Shown here: positions 7,642-15,129 of the stretch, in pieces
Position numbering within the stretch: position 1 is the stretch's first letter
Layout: each line of letters begins with the position of its first letter
From: Acidobacteriota bacterium
Lineage (GTDB): Bacteria; Acidobacteriota; Polarisedimenticolia; JBFMGF01
Reading direction: 5' to 3'
Assembly (NCBI GenBank): GCA_040752675.1
Contig: JBFMGF010000074.1
Location: forward strand, 1 to 34,542
Length of the DNA: 34,542 nucleotides
Translations under genes and position numbers: made by a program
Notes under the pieces: generated by a model
The model's input: the letters and a program-made list of their open reading frames with translations, nothing else
Told to the model about the DNA's origin: nothing
Database searches by the model: none

Positions 7642-9333
7642 ATGAAAGAAACTGAAAGAGTCAGTATTTCTTCCAGATTGTATGTCATTGCCTTGAGTAT
7701 CGTGTTACTCTGCAGCGGAGGTTGTAAGATGGAGAAAAGAGAATCAGCCGACCTCATCTTGATGAACGGAATAATCTTTACATCGGGAGATGATGTTCCT
7801 CTCGTCCAGGCAGTAGCCATCAAGGATGGAAAGATACTTGATGCCGGGACAGATTTAGAAATGAGCAAATATCTTTCGCCGGAGACGAAGAAGATAGATC
7901 TCAAAGGGAACTTCGCCTGTCCGGGCTTCAACGATTCGCATATTCACTTCCTGGGAGGAGGCCTCTACGCGAAGAGGCTGGATCTCTATGACTGCATGAC
8001 GCCGGAGGAAGTGGCAGGCAGAGTGAAGGAAAAGGTCTCAAGATCAGATAGGGGGAAATGGATTCTGGGAAAGGGCTGGGACCATACCCGTTTCCCTGGA
8101 AAGAAATGGCCGTCGAAAGAGCTCTTGGATTCGGTCTCGCCTGAGAACCCTGTTTTTCTTCGAAGGGTGGATGGGCATATCGCATGGGTAAATTCATGTG
8201 CCCTTAAAATCGCAGGGATAAGCCGTGAAACGCCTGATCCAGAAGGAGGAGAAATCGTCCGGAATGAAATGGGAGAGCCCACCGGGATACTTAAAGAGTC
8301 GTCTGCTGATCTTGTTTTCAACCTGCTCCCGAAGCCTTCCAGAAAAGAGATCCGGGAAGCCATCGAACATTCCCTTGCGGAAGCAAGAAGATTTGGCATC
8401 ACATCGATCCAGGATAACTCCGAACCTGAGGTTCTTGAGGCATACCGGGAGCTTGAGAGTGAAGGGAAACTTACGCTTAGAGTGAGCGAATGGCTGGAAT
8501 TGAAGGAAGACCTTTCCGAATTCATGACGCTAAAGGAGAGGTTTCCAAGGCCGGGCGGGCTTATCAGGTTCTTCACGCTGAAGGGATATGTGGATGGGAC
8601 TCTCGGTTCAAGAACTGCGGCGATGATCAAACCATATTCCGATGATCCGTCGGCGAAGGGGCTTCTTCAGATCTCTCCTGATAGATTAGAGAGCCTTGTA
8701 AGAAACGCAAACGAAAAAGGCTTTCAGGTTGCGCTCCATGCCATCGGAGATCTGGCTGTAAGGATAGCGCTAAACTCCTTCGAGGCTCTCGGTGAGAAGG
8801 GCAAGGAGGCGAGAAACAGGGCGGAGCACGTGCAGATCATCGATGAGGACGACCTTCCAAGATTTCGATCCCTTGGAGTCATAGCCTCCATGCAGCCCAT
8901 CCATTGCGTTTCAGATATGAGGTGGGCCGAAGAAAGGGCTGGAAAGGAGAGGTGCAGAGGGGCTTATGCCTGGAAGAGCATCCTTGGCTCAGGAGCAAAT
9001 CTTGCCTTCGGGACTGACTGGCCTGTAGAATCCATGAACCCGATGCTTGGACTGCATGCAGCGGTGACGCGGATGAATTCCAGAGGTGAGCCTGGAGGAG
9101 GCTGGGTCCCAGAACAGAAGATAACAATGGAAGATGCCATAAGATGCTACACAGCAGGCTCGGCCTATGCCGAGTTTGCGGAAAACGAGAAAGGAACGAT
9201 CGAGAAGGGGAAGTGTGCCGATATCGTCGTCCTCTCGAAGAATCTCCTCGAGATAGCGCCACCTGAAATCCTGCAGACCAAAGTTCTCTATAACATCTTC
9301 AACGGCAAAATCGTCCACGATGATATTCGATGA
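7642..9333 (+). CDS. Amidohydrolase family 3 protein (YtcJ-like), probable lipoprotein
   Basis: 563 residues from the ATG at 7642, chosen over an in-frame ATG at 7576 because AAAAGGA lies 7 bases upstream and a signal peptide starts there. Residues 12-28 form a hydrophobic stretch ending in LLCSGGC, a plausible lipobox with Cys28. The rest is a metal-dependent hydrolase. The beta-sandwich begins at ADLILMNGIIF. The HXH metal motif is His100/His102 in CPGFNDSHIHF. Later metal or catalytic segments are LHAIGD, RAEHVQI and FGTDWPVESMNP. YtcJ/NfdA-type relatives hydrolyse N-formyl or similar amides, but the substrate here is unknown. A membrane-anchored version would act outside the cytoplasm. 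It stands alone, with intergenic DNA on both sides. Confidence 0.85.
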   Translation: MKETERVSISSRLYVIALSIVLLCSGGCKMEKRESADLILMNGIIFTSGDDVPLVQAVAIKDGKILDAGTDLEMSKYLSPETKKIDLKGNFACPGFNDSHIHFLGGGLYAKRLDLYDCMTPEEVAGRVKEKVSRSDRGKWILGKGWDHTRFPGKKWPSKELLDSVSPENPVFLRRVDGHIAWVNSCALKIAGISRETPDPEGGEIVRNEMGEPTGILKESSADLVFNLLPKPSRKEIREAIEHSLAEARRFGITSIQDNSEPEVLEAYRELESEGKLTLRVSEWLELKEDLSEFMTLKERFPRPGGLIRFFTLKGYVDGTLGSRTAAMIKPYSDDPSAKGLLQISPDRLESLVRNANEKGFQVALHAIGDLAVRIALNSFEALGEKGKEARNRAEHVQIIDEDDLPRFRSLGVIASMQPIHCVSDMRWAEERAGKERCRGAYAWKSILGSGANLAFGTDWPVESMNPMLGLHAAVTRMNSRGEPGGGWVPEQKITMEDAIRCYTAGSAYAEFAENEKGTIEKGKCADIVVLSKNLLEIAPPEILQTKVLYNIFNGKIVHDDIR

Positions 9334-9376
9334 AAAGCTTCTCTTGATAGGGATTGCCAAAAAGTGCAATATTTTC

Positions 9377-9405
9377 TTGACAAAAGAAAAAGCGTGATTT
9401 AAATT
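9377..9405 (+). promoter_or_regulatory. Sigma70-type promoter for the mltD-like gene
   Basis: A perfect TTGACA at 9377-9382 and TAAATT at 9400-9405 are separated by 17 bases. Transcription would start near 9412, about 50 bases before the gene. Confidence 0.55.
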
Positions 9406-9461
9406 TTTGCCATGCCTTTTTGCTCTTTGACGTCATCAATTATCAAAGATAAAGGTGAGTG

Positions 9462-11453
9462 ATGCATTTTTTCAGGAAAAAGACCCTTCTATTTCTCATT
9501 CTCATCCTGCTATCGACAATTGCCTGCACGCATATTAACAAAAACATCGTAATGAGTTCCAGCAGTGAACTGGTCTCTCCCGGAAAGGCTAATCCACCAT
9601 CTGATTCCGATAATAACGGCAAACTGGCGGAAAGCCCTGTAGACGTGGAGATTGACGGTGTAATCGCGCTGGCGGAATCTCATTACCGGAATGGGGTGGA
9701 CAATTTCGGCAAGGGGATGATATCCGAAGCCAGGAAGAGTTTTGACATGGCAGTGGAGACATTCCTTTTCTCTTCATACAGCATCAATGACCACCCCGGG
9801 CTGGAAGAGGCTTATGTCGAGATGGTCGAGAAGATCAGCGAATTCGAAAACTCTACATTCCGAGCTTTCCTTTCCCGCGAGGATTATGAACCTCTGCTGG
9901 ATGAACTGGGCGAGGTTGAAACAGTAATCTCTCCGGAGGAGGCGCTGAAGGAAAGGGAGCTTGTTGGGTCAGTCGTTCAATCGCTCGGTATGCAGGACAT
10001 CATCATTCTCAACAACCAGGTCTTCGCCTTCATCGAATATTTCTCGAAAAAGATCAAGGATAGGTTGCAGGCAGGGATCAAGCGTTCCGGCGCATACATC
10101 GACATGATGAAGAGGATTTTCAGGGAGGAGGGGATCCCCGAGAATCTAGTCTACATGGCTCACGTGGAGAGCTCCTTCAAGACGTATGCCTATTCGCGGG
10201 CGAAGGCCAGGGGGATCTGGCAATTCATCGCTTCCACTGGAAGAAAGTATGGCCTGAGAATCGATTGGTGGATCGATGAAAGATGCGACCCGGAGAAATC
10301 GACAAGAGCTGCCGCAGCTTATCTGAAAGATCTCTACGCCATGTTCGGAGACTGGAGCCTTGCCATGGCTGCCTACAACGCAGGCGAAGGCAAGATTCAA
10401 AGAGCCATGGCTCGAACGAATAGCGTCGATTTCTACGGAATCGCCAGAACAAAACATATAAGGACGGAAACCAAGAATTATATTCCTGCCATTCACGCGG
10501 CGATTTTAATAGCAAGTGAACCAGGCAAGTATGGCTTCGTGGAAGATTATGACGATCCGCTCCAGTACGACAGGGTCACCGTGGATAGTCCGACCGATCT
10601 GAGGGTAATAGCAAAGTGTGCGGAAACCACCATTGAGGAAATCAAGCGGCTCAACCCGGCGCTTCACCGGATGCAGACTCCACCAGGATATCCCGAGTTC
10701 AAAGTGAACATTCCAGCCGGAAAAGGGGAGTTGTTTTCCGCTAACTTTTCGAACGTTCCGAAGAAGGACAGAATACTATATACCCGTCATCTCGTTCAAA
10801 GAGGGGAGACTCTATCCGCCATCGCAAGAAAATACGGAACTTCTGTTGCAGCCATCCAGAGGGTGAACAACATGGGGAAACGGACTCTTATCAATGAGAG
10901 AAGCTATCTTGTCATCCCTGGAAGCTCCTATGTCCCTCCTGACCTTGCGGCCCAGAATGTGCCGGCATCCATCCGGCAGGAAGAGAAAGCGCGGACCTCC
11001 GAGAAATATCCGAAGGGAGAAAGGGTTGTCTATCGAGTCAGAAAAGGAGATTCCCTCTTCTCTATTTCCAGAAAATTCAATACAGATGTCGATTCCCTGT
11101 GCGCGTGGAATGGAATTTCAAAGTCAAAGATCCTGTACCCTGAAGAGAAGCTGATCGTTCATGCGGGGATCAAAGCCGGCGTATCACGCCAGGCCGCGGA
11201 GCCGACTGCGACGAGAATGACGACCGGTGCGGCGATAGGTCCAGCGACAGGTGCAGGAAAAGATGCTATATCACTTTCGCCGACAGATTCAGCCACGGGT
11301 TCCAAGATTATCTATACGGTTAGAAAAGGAGATACCCTTTATAAGATCGCGAATCTTTACAAGATTTCTCTGGATAGGCTCTGTTTCTGGAACCAGATCT
11401 CCCAAAATGACAAGATCTATCCAGGGACTAAAGTGACCATCTATACCGAGTAA
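9462..11453 (+). CDS. mltD: Membrane-bound lytic murein transglycosylase with LysM repeats (MltD-like)
   Basis: 663 residues from ATG 9462; a GTG directly before it at 9459 is an alternative. A signal peptide ends in LLSTIAC, a good lipobox with the lipidated Cys at 22. Residues about 60-200 are a helical region of unknown role. The SLT/goose-lysozyme-like domain lies around 210-350, with the catalytic Glu at about 236 in HVESSF, then ARGIWQFI and the MAAYNAGEG motif. Three clear LysM peptidoglycan-binding repeats follow near 440-490, 525-575 and 615-663, each with a RGET/KGDS/KGDT turn. A weaker LysM-like stretch lies just after the catalytic domain. The enzyme cleaves glycan strands to 1,6-anhydromuropeptides. 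The linker before the last LysM is rich in Thr, Ala and Gly. AAAGGTGAG precedes the start. Confidence 0.9.
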   Translation: MHFFRKKTLLFLILILLSTIACTHINKNIVMSSSSELVSPGKANPPSDSDNNGKLAESPVDVEIDGVIALAESHYRNGVDNFGKGMISEARKSFDMAVETFLFSSYSINDHPGLEEAYVEMVEKISEFENSTFRAFLSREDYEPLLDELGEVETVISPEEALKERELVGSVVQSLGMQDIIILNNQVFAFIEYFSKKIKDRLQAGIKRSGAYIDMMKRIFREEGIPENLVYMAHVESSFKTYAYSRAKARGIWQFIASTGRKYGLRIDWWIDERCDPEKSTRAAAAYLKDLYAMFGDWSLAMAAYNAGEGKIQRAMARTNSVDFYGIARTKHIRTETKNYIPAIHAAILIASEPGKYGFVEDYDDPLQYDRVTVDSPTDLRVIAKCAETTIEEIKRLNPALHRMQTPPGYPEFKVNIPAGKGELFSANFSNVPKKDRILYTRHLVQRGETLSAIARKYGTSVAAIQRVNNMGKRTLINERSYLVIPGSSYVPPDLAAQNVPASIRQEEKARTSEKYPKGERVVYRVRKGDSLFSISRKFNTDVDSLCAWNGISKSKILYPEEKLIVHAGIKAGVSRQAAEPTATRMTTGAAIGPATGAGKDAISLSPTDSATGSKIIYTVRKGDTLYKIANLYKISLDRLCFWNQISQNDKIYPGTKVTIYTE

Positions 11454-11579
11454 ACCATCCCTCCTCAACCGCAAATCATTCTCAGGATCGTGATCATGAT
11501 TCTGTAATTGCGATGCTATCCTATCGAAGATAGCGCCATGTGCGAGCGCTCTTCCAGAATGATTTTTCGCGAGGTCATC

Positions 11580-13121
11580 ATGCTTGCAAGAATGAAGGGG
11601 GCCACGCTATTTGGCTTGACGGCTGACATCGTGGATGTTGAGGTCGATCTGTCCATGGGCCTGCCTGGTTCAAGTACAGTCGGGCTGCCTGACAGCGCGG
11701 TGCGAGAGAGCAGAGACCGAATAAGAGCGGCTATTAAGAACAGCGGATACGAGTATCCCTTAAGAAAGATCACTGTAAATCTCGCCCCCGCAGACGTCAG
11801 GAAAGAAGGTTCCTCTCTTGAACTTCCCGTTGCCCTTGCCATCCTGTCAGCATCCGGAGTCCTGAAGAGAAGCCATGTTCAGGACATCCTCATGGTCGGC
11901 GAGATCTCTCTCGACGGAAGTTTAAGAAAGGTCAGAGGAGCAATGTCCATGATCCTCGGAGCGAAGGAAAAAGGGATCACCTCTGTTCTTCTACCCGTGG
12001 GGAATGCGGGAGAGGCCTGCTTCGTCGATGGGATGAAGATCCATCCCGTGCACCATCTCACAGAAGCGGTCCAGTTTCTAAACGGCGAAAGAGATATCGA
12101 ACCGGCGAAGATGAAAGTGCCATTGGGAGAGCAGGGAAGATTCCGTCTTGATTTTTCCGATGTAAGGGGACAGGCTCATGCAAAGAGAGCGGTTGAAGTG
12201 GCGGCAGCGGGAAACCACAACATCATTCTCATCGGCCCTCCAGGGTCTGGGAAGACCATGCTTGCCAGAAGGATACCGACGATCCTTCCGCCTCTCACAC
12301 ATCAGGAAGCGATCGAGACGGCGCTTATCTATGGAACCGCCTCGGTTGGGGGCGAAGAGAATGCGTTGAGTTTTTCAAGGCCTTTTCGTTCTCCGCACCA
12401 TTCTGTCACTTCTGCCGGACTGCTCGGTGGCGGTGTAAATCCTAGACCGGGCGAGATCACACTCGCCCATAACGGTGTCCTCTTTCTTGACGAGTTGACA
12501 GAATTCCCGGCTCCACTAATCGATTCGATGAGGCAGCCGATGGAAGATGAGTGCATTATCATTGCGAGGTCCGGGAGGAATGCGAAATTCCCATGCCGGT
12601 TCATGCTCGTGGCCGCGATGAATCCCTGCCCATGCGGATATTTTGGCGACCGCATGAGGGAATGCCGGTGCACCCCTCTCGAGATCAAGAGATATCTTTC
12701 CAGAATCTCGGGTCCCATGATGGACAGAATCGACATCCAGATAGAGGTTCCATCTCTGAAATACGGAGAGATCAACGACGATGGCAGCGAAACCGAGGTG
12801 GAAACTTCTGACGAGATAAGGCGGCGGGTCATGGTGGCAAAGAGCATTCAGTTCGAACGATTCAAGGGAGGAATGATACTCTCAAACTCATCGATGGACA
12901 GGAACGCTCTGCGCAGGTATTGCCAGCTTGATCCAGGAGCGAAGAGGCTTTTGGAGAGTGCGATGTCAAAGCTTGGATTATCCGTGAGAGCTCATGACAG
13001 AATCCTTAAGGTGGCTAGGACCATAGCTGACTTGGAAGGCTCCGATCCTCTCCGAATCCATCACCTCTCAGAGGCGATCCAGTACCGCATCCTGGACAGA
13101 AGCCGATTCTTCAATGCATAG
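11580..13121 (+). CDS. comM: YifB/ComM-family Mg chelatase-like AAA ATPase
   Basis: 513 residues from the ATG at 11580, the position where family members start (MLAR-KGATLFG). An in-frame ATG at 11508 would add 24 unrelated residues. GAGGT lies 4 bases upstream. The N-terminal ChlI-like domain contains DLSMGLPGSSTVGLPD and the NLAPADVRKEG motif. The AAA+ core has Walker A GPPGSGKT at about 219-226, a Walker B at GVLFLDELTEF, and the cysteine-rich MNPCPCGYFGD segment. The C-terminal domain includes LSVRAHDRILKVARTIADLEGS, conserved in the family. In naturally competent bacteria ComM is a hexameric branch-migration helicase needed for integrating foreign DNA; in others the role is unclear. The 126 bases before it contain only a short inverted repeat (GCTATC at 11515 and GATAGC at 11529). 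Confidence 0.92.
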   Translation: MLARMKGATLFGLTADIVDVEVDLSMGLPGSSTVGLPDSAVRESRDRIRAAIKNSGYEYPLRKITVNLAPADVRKEGSSLELPVALAILSASGVLKRSHVQDILMVGEISLDGSLRKVRGAMSMILGAKEKGITSVLLPVGNAGEACFVDGMKIHPVHHLTEAVQFLNGERDIEPAKMKVPLGEQGRFRLDFSDVRGQAHAKRAVEVAAAGNHNIILIGPPGSGKTMLARRIPTILPPLTHQEAIETALIYGTASVGGEENALSFSRPFRSPHHSVTSAGLLGGGVNPRPGEITLAHNGVLFLDELTEFPAPLIDSMRQPMEDECIIIARSGRNAKFPCRFMLVAAMNPCPCGYFGDRMRECRCTPLEIKRYLSRISGPMMDRIDIQIEVPSLKYGEINDDGSETEVETSDEIRRRVMVAKSIQFERFKGGMILSNSSMDRNALRRYCQLDPGAKRLLESAMSKLGLSVRAHDRILKVARTIADLEGSDPLRIHHLSEAIQYRILDRSRFFNA

Positions 13122-13163
13122 CATGAGGTGTCCATCAATCTTCCATTAACGTAATCGATATCC

Positions 13164-13169
13164 TATAAT
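13164..13169 (+). promoter_or_regulatory. Perfect -10 box ahead of the rsbW-like gene
   Basis: TATAAT at 13164-13169 matches the consensus exactly and lies about 50 bases before the gene, inside the 90-base gap after comM. The -35 position holds TTCCAT, which is poor, so an activator or another sigma factor may be involved. Confidence 0.4.
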
Positions 13170-13214
13170 AATAAAAACTATCTTGATGCTCTTTTTTAAA
13201 AGAAGGATCAGGTG

Positions 13215-13661
13215 TTGAACTGCGAGATGTCCAGAATCACGATGAAAGTTTCGGGCAAGATCGCTTACTCCGATCTCATCCAGCAGACGGCCGAGAGCTT
13301 TCTAAGAGTCTGTGGACTGAGTAAGAGGGATTCTGAAAGCCTTGGACTTGCCATCAGAGAGGCTTACATTAACGCCGTTAAGCATGGTTGCAGGATGGAC
13401 CCTTCAAAAATGGTCAAGGTTTGTTTCTCATATAAGAAGGATCGTCTTGAAGCAGTCGTTACGGACTGCGGGAGGGGATTCAACCCCAAGACCATCATCG
13501 ACCCGACGACTCATGAAAATAGGCTGAGAATTGAGGGGAGGGGAATCTTCATCATGAGATCACTCTCCGATAAAGTGGAGTTCCGGAGGTTGAAGAATGA
13601 GAGGGGGATGGTGGTCAAACTTATCAAGAAAATTCCGCTTGAAAAGAAGCAGAGCCGATAA
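13215..13661 (+). CDS. RsbW/SpoIIAB-like anti-sigma serine kinase
   Basis: About 148 residues, a single GHKL (HATPase_c_2) ATP-binding domain. The N box is REAYINAVKHG with Asn at about 53. The G1 box is DCGRGF and the G2 box EGRGIFIMRSLSD. There is no transmitter histidine, so this is a stand-alone anti-sigma or switch kinase, not a two-component sensor. It probably phosphorylates the STAS protein encoded 34 bases downstream. The start is unsure: GTG at 13212, TTG at 13215 and ATG at 13227 are in frame. AAGGA at 13203-13207 is best spaced (7 bases) for the TTG. No sigma factor gene or PP2C phosphatase is nearby, so the target is unknown. Confidence 0.85.
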   Translation: MNCEMSRITMKVSGKIAYSDLIQQTAESFLRVCGLSKRDSESLGLAIREAYINAVKHGCRMDPSKMVKVCFSYKKDRLEAVVTDCGRGFNPKTIIDPTTHENRLRIEGRGIFIMRSLSDKVEFRRLKNERGMVVKLIKKIPLEKKQSR

Positions 13662-13695
13662 TAATATATAAGAAATCTTAAATTAAGGAGGGAGT

Positions 13696-14031
13696 ATGAA
13701 AGCCACCTTGCGACATATAGGGAAGGTATCTATCGTCGACCTTTCAGGAAAGATCACAATCGGAGAGGGTGATGTCATATTGAGAGAAAAGGTTATGGAA
13801 CTTCTGGATGGTGGGCATAAGAACATCATCCTCAATCTTAAAAATGTCTCTTACATGGATAGCGCCGGGATCGGTGAGCTTGTCGCCTGCCTTAAGAGGA
13901 CGAAAGAAAAGGATGGAATGGTCAAGCTTCTGAATCCTGCCGGCAAGGTCTTTGACCTGCTCCAGCTCACAAAATTGGAGGAGGTCTTCGAAACTTATAA
14001 GGATGAGAAAGAGGCTCTTGTAAGCTTCTGA
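13696..14031 (+). CDS. RsbV/SpoIIAA-like anti-sigma factor antagonist (STAS domain)
   Basis: 111 residues, the full length of a single STAS domain. The phosphorylated serine is expected at Ser56 in YMDSAGIGELV, the canonical antagonist motif. The segment after it (KLLNPAGKVFDLLQLTKLEEVFETY) is also typical. In partner switching, the unphosphorylated form binds the RsbW-like kinase and frees its sigma factor or other target. A strong ribosome site, AAGGAGGGAG, lies just before the start. The kinase gene precedes it, the reverse of the usual rsbV-rsbW order. The gene converges with the reductase gene on the minus strand. Confidence 0.9.
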   Translation: MKATLRHIGKVSIVDLSGKITIGEGDVILREKVMELLDGGHKNIILNLKNVSYMDSAGIGELVACLKRTKEKDGMVKLLNPAGKVFDLLQLTKLEEVFETYKDEKEALVSF

Positions 14032-14036
14032 TATTG

Positions 14037-14056
14037 AAAATCTCTCGATGAGAGAT
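14037..14056 (-). terminator. Possible terminator for the reductase gene
   Basis: A perfect 7-bp stem, ATCTCTC at 14040-14046 and GAGAGAT at 14050-14056, has a 3-base loop. On the minus strand it is followed by a short T-run. It lies in the 55-base gap between convergent genes, about 30 bases past the minus-strand stop. The short U-tract makes it weak. Confidence 0.4.
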
Positions 14057-14086
14057 CCCACGTGAAGCTTCTTGCCGCTGGATTTT

Positions 14087-15067
14087 TTATTTCAAGCTTC
14101 TGATGAATCTGTAAGCCGATTCTGCAGCGATGGCTGCTTCTCCGCTCGCCGAGATTAGAAGCCTTAGTTTCCCGGGATAATCGACCATATCGCCGCAGGC
14201 GAAGATCCCTTTTCGGGAGGTTCTCATGAATGGATCGACAACGACTCCGTTGCTGCTGTATCGAACGCTCCAGTTCGAGACGAGGTCGAAATCAGGAACT
14301 GAACCGATGTTGATCACGATGACGTTAGCCGGAATGTCCATCTGCTTTTTGCTTTTAGTATGAAAGACCCTGATCCCTTCCACTTTCTGGCCACCATATA
14401 CCTCCTGCGGTTCGACTCCATATATGACCCGTATCTTTTCCTTTTTGATCATATAGATGTACGTCTCAAAAGCATCAAGGCTGTGGCTCTTGCACAGGAT
14501 GATCACATCCGAGGCTGAATCTTTACAATAGATGGCAGCCTCAAGGGAGGAATTCCCGCCCCCGATGCAGACCACCCTTTTTCCGGAGATGTCTTCATTT
14601 TCAGGAAGTCTATAGCAGAGACCTCTCCCGAAATATTCCCTTTCGCCGGCGATTGAAAGCTTCCGTGGTTTGAAGACTCCCATGCCGACGGAGAGGATGA
14701 TAACCTTTGCCCGGTAGATGTTCTTCGATGAGATGATCTTGAAGTTCCCGGCTTTTCCATCGATCTTTTCGACCCGTTCCATCTCTTTGAGAGCAATCCC
14801 ATGGAAGAGGGTCTGCTGGACCATTGCCCTGGCCAGGTCGCCTGCAAGGATATCCCTGTGCGAGGGATAGTCATGGACCTTCTTCGCGGGATAGAGAAAG
14901 GTCAATTGTCCTCCGGAAGAGTGTGCTTCAAAGACAATGGTGCTCAGTTTTCTGAATCTACAGAAAAGTCCTGCGGTTAGACCAGCCGGCCCTGCCCCGA
15001 TGATGGCGACATCGTACTTCTTTCTTCCAGAGACCCCTTTGCTGCCGTCAGATTTTTCTCTTGCCAT
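14087..15067 (-). CDS. Ferredoxin/flavodoxin-NADP+ reductase-like flavoprotein (TrxB superfamily, YumC type)
   Basis: 326 residues from the ATG at 15067. A first ATG at 15097 would add ten residues but lacks a ribosome site, while GGGTGGA precedes 15067. The FAD-binding motif IIGAGPAG is close to the N-terminus and the NAD(P)-binding motif CIGGGNSS is in the middle. SGGQLTFLYPAKKVHDYP and GKLRLLISASGEAAIAAESAYRFI match the YumC-type ferredoxin-NADP reductases. The CXXC redox pair of thioredoxin reductase is absent: only one Cys (GLCYRL) lies in that region. It may pass electrons between NAD(P)H and ferredoxin or flavodoxin. It starts within 62 bases of the mutS stop on the same strand and is probably co-transcribed. 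A different flavin reductase role cannot be excluded. Confidence 0.8.
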   Translation of the reverse strand: MAREKSDGSKGVSGRKKYDVAIIGAGPAGLTAGLFCRFRKLSTIVFEAHSSGGQLTFLYPAKKVHDYPSHRDILAGDLARAMVQQTLFHGIALKEMERVEKIDGKAGNFKIISSKNIYRAKVIILSVGMGVFKPRKLSIAGEREYFGRGLCYRLPENEDISGKRVVCIGGGNSSLEAAIYCKDSASDVIILCKSHSLDAFETYIYMIKKEKIRVIYGVEPQEVYGGQKVEGIRVFHTKSKKQMDIPANVIVINIGSVPDFDLVSNWSVRYSSNGVVVDPFMRTSRKGIFACGDMVDYPGKLRLLISASGEAAIAAESAYRFIRSLK

Positions 15068-15129
15068 TATTCCACCCACTTGCGAACGCTTATTCATGAA
15101 ATGCGACGATCAAAAATGATATGATCACA

